Source: Acidobacteriota bacterium (GTDB lineage: Bacteria > Acidobacteriota > Terriglobia > Acidiferrales > UBA7541). From it: a DNA stretch of 45,520 nt. Positions 16,355-25,064 of this stretch are shown piece after piece. Every line of letters starts with the position of its first letter. Within the stretch, counting starts at the first letter, position 1. Where the stretch lies: contig JABCZJ010000027.1 in assembly GCA_013289715.1 (NCBI GenBank), positions 1 through 45,520 of the forward strand. The letters are read 5' to 3'. A program made the position numbers and the translations under genes. Below the pieces are notes generated by a model. It was not told the origin of the DNA and ran no database searches. It was given only the letters and a program-made list of their open reading frames with translations.

Positions 16355-19099
16355 GTGCAAAAAATTCAGATCGTTCGGTCGCGCCTCCATCCTGCCGCAG
16401 CCGCCTCGATCCTTATTGCCTTGGCCTTCGCGCTCACTCCCGCGCGCGTCTTCGCCGATACTCGCGCAGACGAAGCCAAGAAATTATTCCTGCACTCCGG
16501 CTGGGCCCTCCAATCCTCCTGCCAAGTAAACGCCACCGGCGAACAAATCTCCACCCCCGGCTTCAACACCTCGGGCTGGCACCCCGCCACCGTCCCTTCA
16601 ACAGTCGTGGCCGCGCTGGTCGCCGACAAAACCTACTCCGATCCCTACTACGGAAAAAATCTCCGCGATATCCCCGGCACCGAATATCCCATCGGCAAGA
16701 ATTTTTCGCTCCTGCCCATGCCGCAAGACAGCCCCTTCCGCTGCTCCTGGTGGTACCGCACGGAATTCAAGCTTCCCGAAAATTTCGCTGGTCGAAAGGT
16801 GTGGCTGCACTTCAGCGGCATCAACAACCGCGCCAACATCTGGCTCAACGGCCACAAAATCGCCGACGCCAAGGACGTAGCCGGCGCCTATCGCACCTAC
16901 GAATACGAGATCTCCGCACAACTCACGCTAGGCCAATCCAATTCACTAGCCGTCGAATCCTTCGCGCAAACCGATAAAGATCTCGGCATCAACTGGGTGG
17001 ACTGGAATCCGGCGCCCCCCGATAAAGACATGGGCCTCTGGCGCGACGTCTACCTGCAATCGAGCGGCCCGGTAGCCATCCGCTACCCGCAGGTCATCAC
17101 CCATTTCCCCACCACATCGCTCGCGCAAGCCAATCTCGCCATCGAAGCCGAACTCCACAACGCCACAAGCGAAGTCGTCACCGGCACTCTCGAAGCTCGG
17201 TTTGACGACGTGCAACTCCAGCAAACCTACACGCTGAAACCAAACGAAACACGCACTGCCCGCTTCCTCTCCGACAGCTATCCGCAACTGCAAATCAAGA
17301 ATCCCAAACTCTGGTGGCCCTACGGCATGGGAGCGCAAAACCTGCACGAACTTTCGCTGCGCTGCACTGCAGGGAATCAGGAATCCGATGCGCAAACCGT
17401 AAAATTCGGCATCCGCGAAGTCACCGCCGCGCTGAATTCCACCGGCGCCCTGCAATTTTCCATCAACGGCAAAAAAATCCTGATCCGCGGCGGCGGCTGG
17501 TCCCCCGATATGCTCCTGCGCCAGGATATGGACCGCCTGCAGAACGAATTTCGCTACGTCCGCGACATGAACCTCAACACCATTCGCCTCGAAGGCAAGC
17601 TCGAAAGCGACGAATTTTACGATCTCGCCGACGAGCGCGGCGTCCTCATCATGGCTGGCTGGTGCTGCTGCGATATTTGGGAACAGTGGAAGCACTGGCA
17701 ACCCGAGCATCTGGAAATTGCCACTGCCTCGCTGCATTCCCAAATCATGCGCATGCGCGGCCATCCCAGCATGCTCGTCTGGCTCAACGGGAGCGATAAT
17801 CCTCCCCCCGCGAACGTCGAAACCGCGTACATCAAAGTCCTGAAAGAATCCTCCTGGCCCAATCCTTATATCTCTTCCGCGTCGGCCACGCCCACCACGG
17901 TCACCGGCCCCTCCGGCGTGAAAATGACCGGCCCCTACGACTACGTCCCGCCCGATTACTGGCTCATTGACACCAATAAATACGGCGGCGCCTTCGGTTT
18001 CAACACCGAAACCGGCCCTGGCCCCGCGCTTCCGCTGGCAAGCTGCCTGAAAAAATTCATTCCCCCCGACCACCTGTGGCCGCAGGATGCTTTCTGGAAT
18101 TTTCACGCCGGCTCCGAAGGCTTCAAGGACCTAACTCATTTCAACAGCGCGATGGACGCGATCTACGGCCCGCCCGCAGGCCTCGACGATTACCTCGTGA
18201 AATCCCAAGCCATGGCCTACGAAGGCGAACGCGCCATGTTTGAGGCCTACTCTCGCAACAAATACACCAGCACGGGTATCATTCAATGGATGCTCAATAA
18301 CGCTTGGCCTTCCACCATCTGGCATCTCTTCGATTATTACCTGCAGCCGGCTGGCGGATACTTCGGCACCAAAAAAGCCTGTGAGCCGCTGCACGTGCAG
18401 TATTCCTACGACGACAACAGCATCGCCGTCGTCAATAGCCTCTACGAAAAAGCCACCGGCCTCACCGTCACCGCGAAACTCTACGACGCTTCTCTTCACG
18501 AACGGTTTTCAAAGCAGGTGCAGGTTGATGTGGATGCCGACGGCGTTCAGAAAGCCTTGACGCTTCCCGCGGAATCTTTCAGCCCCGCGTCGCTCGCCTA
18601 TTTCGTCGAGCTGCAATTGCAAGGCAGCGACGGAAAAATCGTCAGCCAAAATTTCTACTGGCTTTCCGCCAAGAAGAACACCTACGAATGGACCAAGACC
18701 ACCTACCGCTTCACTCCCGTATCCTCTTACGAAGATTTAACGGCCCTCAGGTCGCTTGAAAAAGTCACAGTGGACGCGACCGCCAGCATGTTGCCCGGCC
18801 CCGATGGCCCCGTCGCGCACGTCCTGCTGAAAAACCCCAGCGACCATCTCGCATTTCAAATCCATCTGGGCATCCACAAGAGCGGTCAGTCCGAAGAAAT
18901 CCTTCCCGTATTCTGGGACGATAATTACATCGAACTGATGCCCGGCGAATCTCGCGAACTCACCGCGCGCTATCTTCGGTCCGAATCCGTCTTCGGTGGT
19001 TCGGAGCTAAGCGTCTCCGGCTGGAATATCGCACCCGTCACCATCCCCCTGAAAGAAGGCCGCGGCCTCCCCGCCTCATCCACCGGAGCAGGGCACTGA
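16355..19099 (+). CDS. GH2 exo-beta-D-glucosaminidase (CsxA-like), secreted
   Basis: A 914-aa protein from the GTG at 16355, chosen because GGGAGG lies 10 bases upstream and the N-terminus is then a normal signal peptide (ASILIALAFALTPARVFA). An ATG nine codons earlier lacks a site. Order: GH2 sugar-binding domain (about 45-240, FSGINNRANIWLNGHKI), Ig-like domain, TIM barrel (about 365-640), then C-terminal beta domains. In GH2 enzymes the acid/base is normally Glu. Here it is Asp481 in WLNGSDNPPP, the hallmark of the exo-chitosanase branch. The nucleophile is Glu552 in FGFNTETGPG, 71 residues later. The reaction is release of glucosamine from the non-reducing end of chitosan oligomers. The stop overlaps the next start (TGATG). 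Beta-mannosidase is the main alternative but would carry Glu at the acid/base site. Confidence 0.88.
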   Translation: MQKIQIVRSRLHPAAAASILIALAFALTPARVFADTRADEAKKLFLHSGWALQSSCQVNATGEQISTPGFNTSGWHPATVPSTVVAALVADKTYSDPYYGKNLRDIPGTEYPIGKNFSLLPMPQDSPFRCSWWYRTEFKLPENFAGRKVWLHFSGINNRANIWLNGHKIADAKDVAGAYRTYEYEISAQLTLGQSNSLAVESFAQTDKDLGINWVDWNPAPPDKDMGLWRDVYLQSSGPVAIRYPQVITHFPTTSLAQANLAIEAELHNATSEVVTGTLEARFDDVQLQQTYTLKPNETRTARFLSDSYPQLQIKNPKLWWPYGMGAQNLHELSLRCTAGNQESDAQTVKFGIREVTAALNSTGALQFSINGKKILIRGGGWSPDMLLRQDMDRLQNEFRYVRDMNLNTIRLEGKLESDEFYDLADERGVLIMAGWCCCDIWEQWKHWQPEHLEIATASLHSQIMRMRGHPSMLVWLNGSDNPPPANVETAYIKVLKESSWPNPYISSASATPTTVTGPSGVKMTGPYDYVPPDYWLIDTNKYGGAFGFNTETGPGPALPLASCLKKFIPPDHLWPQDAFWNFHAGSEGFKDLTHFNSAMDAIYGPPAGLDDYLVKSQAMAYEGERAMFEAYSRNKYTSTGIIQWMLNNAWPSTIWHLFDYYLQPAGGYFGTKKACEPLHVQYSYDDNSIAVVNSLYEKATGLTVTAKLYDASLHERFSKQVQVDVDADGVQKALTLPAESFSPASLAYFVELQLQGSDGKIVSQNFYWLSAKKNTYEWTKTTYRFTPVSSYEDLTALRSLEKVTVDATASMLPGPDGPVAHVLLKNPSDHLAFQIHLGIHKSGQSEEILPVFWDDNYIELMPGESRELTARYLRSESVFGGSELSVSGWNIAPVTIPLKEGRGLPASSTGAGH

Positions 19100-20250
19100 T
19101 GTCCAGCGAGCAGGACGGGCCATTGACCATACCTCCGGGACAATATCCGAATCACATGCTGCGCGAAATTTACGAGCAGCCGCTGGCCATTCGCGAAACC
19201 ATTCGCCAGAACGTAGCGGACGACGTAATCTTTTCGAACTCGCTCCAGCCCATCGAAAAAGCTCTCTTCGCATTCAAGAAAATTATCATCGCCGCCAGCG
19301 GCTCCAGCCGCAACGCCGGTCTCGCGGGCGAAATCATGATGGAAGATCTAGCCGGCGTAGCTGTGGACGTGGAATACGCCAGCGAATATTGCTACCGCTC
19401 CACGCATTCCGACACCGATCCGATCGTGGTCGTCATCACCCAGTCCGGTGAGACCGCAGATACCACCGCCGCGCAACGGGAAGCACTAAATCGCGGCGCG
19501 AAAACCGTCGCCATATCGAATGTCGCAGGTTCCACGATCTCCCGCGAAGCCAGCGCCAACCTGCAAACCTGCGCCGGCCTGGAAAAGGCAATACCCGCGA
19601 CGAAAAGTTTCACCTCGCAACTCACCATGCTCTATCTCCTGGCCCTGTTTCTCGCGCGCCAGCGCGGACGGATCACCGCCGAAGTCACTCGCACGCATCT
19701 GAATTTCCTGGCCGAGCTGCCGCGCCACATCGAGAAGTATCTGCCGAGCTGGGACGCGCAAGCTTCTGGGGCCGCGCGCGCGTTTCAGCAAGGGCGCACC
19801 TTCATGTTCCTGGGCCGCGGCGTGCATTACGCCATAGCCCGCGAAGGCTCTCTCAAGCTCAAGGAAATTTCCTACGTTCAAGCCGAAGGTCTGCCGGCAG
19901 GCGAACTGCGTCACGGCTCCAACGCTCTCGTGGACGAAAATCTAGTGGTGGTAGTGCTGGCCACGCGCGACGCCGCCGATCCCGACTCCGTCCTGCGCTA
20001 CCAAAAAACCGTAGCAGTGCTCGAATACGTCAAAAGCCGCGGCGGAAAATCGATCGCCATAGCCACCGAAGGTGATCGCGAAGTCACCACGGTAGCCGAT
20101 CGCACCATATTCGTCCCTCCAGCCACGGAATTGCTCCTGCCGATCCTGGAAGTAGTTCCCCTGCAACTATTCGCCTATCACTACGCAGTCCTAAACGGCT
20201 GCGACGTAGACCGCCCCAGAAATCTGGTAAAGTCCGTGATCACTGAATGA
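19099..20250 (+). CDS. double-SIS GlmS-like glucosamine-6-phosphate deaminase/isomerase
   Basis: A 383-aa cytoplasmic protein equal to the isomerase half of GlmS, without the N-terminal glutaminase domain. The first SIS domain spans about 35-180 (KIIIAASGSSRNAGLAGEIM; VVVITQSGETADTTAAQREA). The second spans about 205-350 (TFMFLGRGVHYAIAREGSLK; LKEISYVQAEGLPAGELRHG). The C-terminus PRNLVKSVITE is the typical GlmS ending. Without glutaminase it cannot use glutamine. Stand-alone enzymes of this kind (GlmD/NagB-II, AgaS) convert glucosamine-6-phosphate to fructose-6-phosphate plus ammonia. The one-base overlap with the exo-glucosaminidase gene makes that role likely. A dedicated glucosamine kinase is not in the window. 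Confidence 0.88.
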   Translation: MSSEQDGPLTIPPGQYPNHMLREIYEQPLAIRETIRQNVADDVIFSNSLQPIEKALFAFKKIIIAASGSSRNAGLAGEIMMEDLAGVAVDVEYASEYCYRSTHSDTDPIVVVITQSGETADTTAAQREALNRGAKTVAISNVAGSTISREASANLQTCAGLEKAIPATKSFTSQLTMLYLLALFLARQRGRITAEVTRTHLNFLAELPRHIEKYLPSWDAQASGAARAFQQGRTFMFLGRGVHYAIAREGSLKLKEISYVQAEGLPAGELRHGSNALVDENLVVVVLATRDAADPDSVLRYQKTVAVLEYVKSRGGKSIAIATEGDREVTTVADRTIFVPPATELLLPILEVVPLQLFAYHYAVLNGCDVDRPRNLVKSVITE

Positions 20251-20589
20251 AGCCGCGCGCCGTTGGTTTTGCCTCTGACTTTGCCTGTTGACCTTGCCGT
20301 TGCTGTCGTACTTGCCGTTGCTCTTGAATTTGCAGCGGCCGCCTGGTTTTTCTTTTTCGGCGGGCGTCTTTGAGGTTGCTTTTGAGTTTGCCGTTGAATT
20401 GATCTTGGTAGCGGCCGGTTCAGCTTCATCGAACCGGGCAGCCGTTGCCGTTGGTTTACCTTGGACGTTGCCTTTGCTGTCGTAGCGGCGCACTTCAGTG
20501 CGTCATCGCCGTCGCGGCACGGCACGGTGGTGCTCGCTAAACCGCCGCCACAAAGACTGAAACGCCAGGCGCACTCAAAAAAAGGACCA
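20251..20589. repeat. REP-like hairpin array with TTGCCGTTG linkers
   Basis: Three hairpin units follow one another: CCGCC/GGCGG (20339-20343, 20359-20363); CCGGTTC/GAACCGG (20415-20421, 20431-20437); CGCAC/GTGCG (20489-20493, 20498-20502). Each begins GTAGCGGC or GCAGCGGC. They are separated by degenerate TTGCCGTTG/TTGACGTTGC runs, with TTGCCGTTGCT occurring twice near 20300-20322. No gene is present; open frames here are low-complexity. Confidence 0.6.
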
Positions 20590-21936
20590 ATGGCCAACGA
20601 ACCCGCCGTTAAACTCCGCCGCGTTCTAACCCTCTGGGACCTGATCATAATCGGCATCGTGATCATCCAACCGATCGCCCCCATGGGCATCTACGGCGTA
20701 ATCAGCAACGACGCCCGCGGCCACGTAGTCACCACGATCCTAATCGCGATGGTCGCCATGCTCTTCACCGCGATCAGCTACGGAAAAATGGCGCGCGCGT
20801 ACCCCTCCGCCGGCTCGGCCTACACCTACGTCGGCCAGGAACTCAATCCCGCACTAGGCTACGTCACCGGCTGGGCCATCGTGATGGATTACATCCTGAA
20901 TCCGCTCATCTGCACCATTATCTGCAGCCAGCTCACCCAAAATATCCTTCCCTTCCTGCCCTACTGGACTCTGGCCGTCTTCTACGCCGGCGCTTTCACC
21001 CTTCTAAATATCCGCGGCGTCAAAACCTCCGCGCGCATCAACGACGTAATGGCCGCCGGAATGTCCATCGTCGTAGTGATCTTTTTCGCCTTCGTAATCC
21101 ATTTTCTCTGGAGCATCCACGAATACGGCCAGGGTTTTTTCACGCACCCGTTTTACAATCCCGCGACTTTCAGCTTTAAGAATGTTTTCCACGGCACATC
21201 CGTCGCCGTCCTCACCTACATCGGCTTCGACGCCATCTCCACCTTCTCCGAAGAAGTCGAAAATCCTCGCCGCAACATCATGCTAGCCACCGTCCTGGTC
21301 TGCCTGATTACCGGTGTCCTCGCTTCCCTCGAGGTCTACGCCGCGCAACTCGTCTGGCGCGACCAGCCATTCCCCCCCGATAAAATCACCTCCGCCTTCC
21401 CGCTTGTTGCCCAAACCGCTGGCGGCTATTTTCTCTTCCAGCTCGTCAATTTCACCATCCTCATCGCCAACATCGGCTCCGGCCTGGGCTCCCAACTCGG
21501 CGCCGCTCGCCTCCTCTACGGCATGGGCCGCAGCAACGGCATTCCCAAAAAATTCTTCGGCGCGCTCGACCCCAAAAATCACATCCCGCGCAACAACGTA
21601 ATCCTAGTCGGCGCCATTGCTCTAGCCGGCTCATTCATCATCACCTACGATCAGGGTGCAGACCTGCTCAACTTCGGCGCTCTGCTCGCCTTCATGGGCG
21701 TGAACGTCGCCGCGCTCGTTCGTTACTACGTACGCGAAGAAAAAAAGCAAGTCCTCAACCTGCTTTCGCCTCTGCTCGGTTTTCTGATCTGCGCATTCAT
21801 CTGGACCCACCTCAGCGCCCCGGCCCTCAAGCTGGGCGCCATCTGGATGGTCCTAGGCATGACCTACGGCGCCATAAAAACCCGTGGCTTCCAAGCCAAC
21901 CTCGTGAACTTCGATATCCCCTCCGACGAATCCTAG
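20590..21936 (+). CDS. APC-superfamily amino acid/amine permease
   Basis: A 448-aa inner-membrane protein with about 12 helices. The start at 20590 follows AAAAGGA. Family signatures are in the first helix region (TLWDLIIIGIVIIQPIAPMG), in YPSAGSAYTYVGQELNPALG between helices 2 and 3, and in helix 6 (VAVLTYIGFDAISTFSEEVE), followed by NPRRNIMLATVLVC. APC carriers move amino acids, amines or related cations with H+ or Na+. The gene follows the glucosaminidase and SIS genes on the same strand but is separated by the repeat array, so co-transcription is uncertain. Transport of an amino sugar is an attractive guess from context only; an ordinary amino acid is the default. Confidence 0.88.
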   Translation: MANEPAVKLRRVLTLWDLIIIGIVIIQPIAPMGIYGVISNDARGHVVTTILIAMVAMLFTAISYGKMARAYPSAGSAYTYVGQELNPALGYVTGWAIVMDYILNPLICTIICSQLTQNILPFLPYWTLAVFYAGAFTLLNIRGVKTSARINDVMAAGMSIVVVIFFAFVIHFLWSIHEYGQGFFTHPFYNPATFSFKNVFHGTSVAVLTYIGFDAISTFSEEVENPRRNIMLATVLVCLITGVLASLEVYAAQLVWRDQPFPPDKITSAFPLVAQTAGGYFLFQLVNFTILIANIGSGLGSQLGAARLLYGMGRSNGIPKKFFGALDPKNHIPRNNVILVGAIALAGSFIITYDQGADLLNFGALLAFMGVNVAALVRYYVREEKKQVLNLLSPLLGFLICAFIWTHLSAPALKLGAIWMVLGMTYGAIKTRGFQANLVNFDIPSDES

Positions 21937-22431
21937 CGCCAGCGGAAAGCCGTCGCCAGCCTTCGTCGCGCACATCCACTCACCGCGTTATCCACCTCAC
22001 CTTCCCTGCGCCCCAATCTCTCCCAAACTTTTCGCCCCCGCCTGACGATTGTTCCGATAGGGGTCGCCCGAAGCAGTCGGGAACGAGCCTCCGATGCCTG
22101 CGCTCGTTGCAACCAGCACCACACGGAGCGGCTGTTTCATTTCAGAGCACCTCAAAACGATGGATCACGAAGCACTCAACGTTCTCTTGGTCATCGCGGG
22201 TGCTCAAGACGAGGCCGACACCAAGGATCCAGTGCTGGCGGGATCACGCTCCTGAATCTTGGCGATTTTGTGGCCAGGGCAGGCGCGTCGTCCCAGCTTA
22301 CTTAGCGATAGGGGATGCGCAATGAATAATCGCAGACTCGAGCCGCTGCGAGACGGTGCCCCACCCTCCGCTTTGAGAAGGGCGGGGGTTTAAACGCTAA
22401 TCCATCGACCGCTCAAAATCCCGCGCGCCGC
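21937..22431. other. intergenic region between the APC permease and kdpD-N
   Basis: About 495 bp with no convincing gene. A 31-codon frame at about 22158 (MDHEALNVLLVIAGAQDEAD) lacks a ribosome site and family. A hairpin near the right end is listed separately. Confidence 0.4.
22359..22387 (-). terminator. possible terminator hairpin after kdpD-N
   Basis: CCCCACCCT (22359-22367) and AGGGCGGGG (22379-22387) form a nine-pair stem. Read on the minus strand the single mismatch becomes a G-U pair. It lies 44 bp beyond the stop of the minus-strand gene. No strong T-run follows, so it may instead be a dispersed repeat. Confidence 0.4.
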
Positions 22432-23556
22432 TCACTCCGCGTCCTGGGTCACAATGTGCACGTCCACCGCCGGCGCATCATTCAAGAATCGATTAATCGC
22501 GTTCATGTACAGAAGCTTCCGCCATCCCTCTGTCGCCGACCTGCCAAAAATCACATGCGTAATATGTTTTTCCCGCACAAATTGCGCCATGGCATCCGCC
22601 ACGTGATGCCCCTTCAGACGCACCGGCTTCGCTCCCAAGTTCTCCGCAAATTGCAAATTAGCGGCCAGCGATTTTGATTCCTCCTGCTCGCTTTCACTGT
22701 CCAGGTCCACGTGCACTGCGTAAAGCTCCGCGTCCATGCGCCGCGCCATGCGTGCCGCCCTTGCCACCAGATATTGCGCCTTCGGATTCTCGCTGATGCA
22801 CACCGCCAGCCGCTCGCGCACCGCCCACGCTTCCTGTATATCCTTCTCCACCATGTATGATTCCAGGCTGCGATCCACCTGTTCCGCCACCTGGCGCAAC
22901 GCCAATTCCCGCAACGCGATCAAATTGCCGCGCCGGAAAAAATTCTTCAGCGCCTGCTCCACTTTCTCCTTCCCGTAAACGTCCCCGCGCCTCATGCGGT
23001 TCTGCAGCGCTTCCGGCGTCAAGTCCACCATCACCGTTTCGTCGGACACTTGCAGCACCCAGTCCGGCACCGTCTCGCGCACCGCCACTCCGGTAATCGC
23101 GCGCACGGTTGGCGCGATGCTTTCGATGTGCTGGATGTTTACCGTCGAGATCACATCAATATTCGCATCCAATAATTCCAGCACGTCCTCGTAGCGCTTG
23201 CGATGTCTCGAGCCAGGAATGTTGGTGTGCGCCAGTTCGTCCACCAGCACCACTTTCGGTTTCCGCTCCAGGATCGCGTCCAGATCCAATTCCGCGAAGA
23301 GCGTTCCTTTGTAGTCGATCATGCGGCGGGGAATGGTCTCCAGTTGTGCGGAAAGTTCAGCGATTCCTTTTCGCCCATGCGTTTCCACCACCCCGATCAC
23401 CACGTCTTCGCCGCGGCTGTGCCTTCGAATCGCCTCGCTCAACATGCTGAACGTCTTGCCCACGCCCGGCGCGTATCCCAGGAAGAGTTTCAGTGCGCCT
23501 TTTGTTTTTTCGGCGGGCTTCGCCGCGGCCAGCCACTGCTCGGGAGTCTTGGGCAT
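22432..23556 (-). CDS. kdpD: KdpD N-terminal sensor module, stand-alone (KdpD + Usp domains)
   Basis: A 374-aa protein equal to the cytoplasmic N-terminal part of KdpD. Walker A is GYAPGVGKT (27-35) and Walker B is VVLVDELAHTN (Asp106). The rest of the KdpD domain continues to about 230 (TVNIQHIESIAPTVRAITG; DLTPEALQNRMRRGDVYG). A universal-stress-protein-like domain follows at about 245-370 (LAVCISENPKAQYLVARAAR; VIFGRSATEGWRKLL). There are no transmembrane helices and no kinase core. In E. coli these parts are fused to the kinase in one protein of 894 residues. Here the remaining half is a separate gene starting 50 bp away on the opposite strand. It probably senses K+, ATP or a nucleotide messenger and acts on the kinase half by contact, which is inference. 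Confidence 0.9.
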   Translation of the reverse strand: MPKTPEQWLAAAKPAEKTKGALKLFLGYAPGVGKTFSMLSEAIRRHSRGEDVVIGVVETHGRKGIAELSAQLETIPRRMIDYKGTLFAELDLDAILERKPKVVLVDELAHTNIPGSRHRKRYEDVLELLDANIDVISTVNIQHIESIAPTVRAITGVAVRETVPDWVLQVSDETVMVDLTPEALQNRMRRGDVYGKEKVEQALKNFFRRGNLIALRELALRQVAEQVDRSLESYMVEKDIQEAWAVRERLAVCISENPKAQYLVARAARMARRMDAELYAVHVDLDSESEQEESKSLAANLQFAENLGAKPVRLKGHHVADAMAQFVREKHITHVIFGRSATEGWRKLLYMNAINRFLNDAPAVDVHIVTQDAE

Positions 23557-23594
23557 GGGTATATTCTCTTCTGCGAACGCTGTGAAAGCTACGT

Positions 23595-23600
23595 TAGAAT
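23595..23600 (+). promoter_or_regulatory. possible -10 box for a leaderless kdpD-C transcript
   Basis: TAGAAT lies six bases before the GTG start codon and no Shine-Dalgarno sequence is visible. Transcription would therefore start at or next to the start codon. No good -35 box is seen 16-18 bases upstream. Confidence 0.3.
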
Positions 23601-23606
23601 GGCAGC

Positions 23607-25064
23607 GTGCGCGTGCACTGGTTCACTCATTTCCTGCGATTTCTGGCCGCTTTCGTACTGGTGCTGGGAATCTCCCTCACGTACCGCCACATTCTGCTCG
23701 TCAATCCCACCACCGTTGCGCTCACTTTTCTGCTCGCCATTCTAGCCGTTTCCACCGTGTGGGGCATCGCCGTTTCCGTCTTCATGTCCGTAGTGGCAAT
23801 GCTCGCCTTCAACTATTATTTCTTGCCGCCCATCGGCAGGTTCACCGTCGCCGACCCCCAGAACTGGGTTGCGCTTTTCGCCTTTCTGGTTGTCTCGGTG
23901 CTGGCCAGCCACCTTTCCACCCGCGCCCGCCAGAAAGCCGAAGACGCCTCGGCGCGTCGCCGCGAAATCGAAAAACTCTACGCCTTCAGCCAGGGTCTCC
24001 TCGAATCCGGCAACGTGATTCAATTGCTCAACCGCATTCCTTCGCAGATCGTGGACATTTTCGAAGTCGGCGCCGCCGCCCTGCTTCTCGCTGAAAAACA
24101 AAAAATCTACCGCTCCGGCCCGGTTGTCGCGAAACTCGATCTGGAAAGCCTGAATACCGTCGTCCTTCGCGAAGAGCCCGTGATCGACGTCCCGAACAGC
24201 CTCTGCTTCGTCTCCGTGCGCCTGGGCGGCCGTTCCATCGGCAGCCTGGGAATTTCCGGCTCGATGCTTTCGCGCCAGACTCTGGAAGCCATCGGCACGC
24301 TCGTCGCCGTCGCCATCGAACGCGCCCGCGCCATCGAGCAACTTGGCTTGACCGAAGCCGCCCGCGAAGGTGAGCGCCTCCGCACCGCGCTGCTCGATTC
24401 CGTCACGCACGCGCTGCGCACGCCGCTCACTTCCATCAAAGCGTCCGTGACGAACTTGCTCTCCAACTCCAGCGTCACCGACCGCCAGCGCCAGGAACTC
24501 CTCACCATCATCAACGAAGAAACCGATCGCTTGAATCGCCTCGTCGGCGAAGCCGGTGAAATGGCGCGCCTCGATGCCGGTGAAGTCGAACTGGAACTCG
24601 AACCGCGCCCCATCGAAGACGTTATTGCCGCCGCCATGAGCAAATGCCAATTCGCGCTCGGCGATCGCGTCGTGAATGTAAACGTGCAGCCCGGGCTGCC
24701 GCGCGTCCGTGTGGATATTTCGCGCGCCCGCGAGGCTCTGGTCCATCTGCTCGAAAACGCGAATCAATATTCGCCCGCGGCCCAGCCCATCACCATCACC
24801 GCGGAGGCGCAAGGTGACTTCGTCGTCACCAGCGTCGCCGATCGCGGCGCCGGTATTGACGACCTGGAGCAAAGCCTCATCTTCGAAAAATTCTATCGCG
24901 GGAAGGACCAGCGCTATCTGGTGCAAGGTACCGGCATGGGCCTGCCCATCGCCAAAGCCATCATCGAGGCGCACGGCGGCACCATGAACCTCACAAGCCA
25001 GCGCGGCCAGGGCTCCGTTTTTTCCTTTACGTTGCCCACGGAACGCGGCCGGACCAGAGACTGA
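23607..25064 (+). CDS. kdpD: KdpD C-terminal module: DUF4118 membrane sensor histidine kinase
   Basis: A 485-aa protein. Four membrane helices (about 9-105) include the KdpD signature AFNYYFLPPIGRFTVADPQN (DUF4118). A GAF-like region at about 120-240 follows. The kinase core has H-box His268 (LLDSVTHALRTPLTSIKASV), N-box near Asn384/386 (HLLENANQYSP), D-box ADRGAGI (411-417) and G-box GTGMGLPIAK (441-450). This is the C-terminal half of KdpD, without the Walker-type and Usp domains, which are encoded divergently. The GTG start lacks a ribosome site. Its stop overlaps the kdpE start by four bases. Expected action: autophosphorylation at low K+ or high osmolarity and transfer to KdpE. Confidence 0.92.
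   Translation: MRVHWFTHFLRFLAAFVLVLGISLTYRHILLVNPTTVALTFLLAILAVSTVWGIAVSVFMSVVAMLAFNYYFLPPIGRFTVADPQNWVALFAFLVVSVLASHLSTRARQKAEDASARRREIEKLYAFSQGLLESGNVIQLLNRIPSQIVDIFEVGAAALLLAEKQKIYRSGPVVAKLDLESLNTVVLREEPVIDVPNSLCFVSVRLGGRSIGSLGISGSMLSRQTLEAIGTLVAVAIERARAIEQLGLTEAAREGERLRTALLDSVTHALRTPLTSIKASVTNLLSNSSVTDRQRQELLTIINEETDRLNRLVGEAGEMARLDAGEVELELEPRPIEDVIAAAMSKCQFALGDRVVNVNVQPGLPRVRVDISRAREALVHLLENANQYSPAAQPITITAEAQGDFVVTSVADRGAGIDDLEQSLIFEKFYRGKDQRYLVQGTGMGLPIAKAIIEAHGGTMNLTSQRGQGSVFSFTLPTERGRTRD

Noticed and set aside
16946..18106. 386-codon minus-strand frame inside the GH2 gene
   Set aside because: Antisense to the well-supported catalytic barrel; no motifs of its own.
23742..24974. 410-codon open frame on the minus strand inside the KdpD kinase gene
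   Set aside because: Antisense shadow of a gene with all histidine kinase boxes; its product has no family resemblance.
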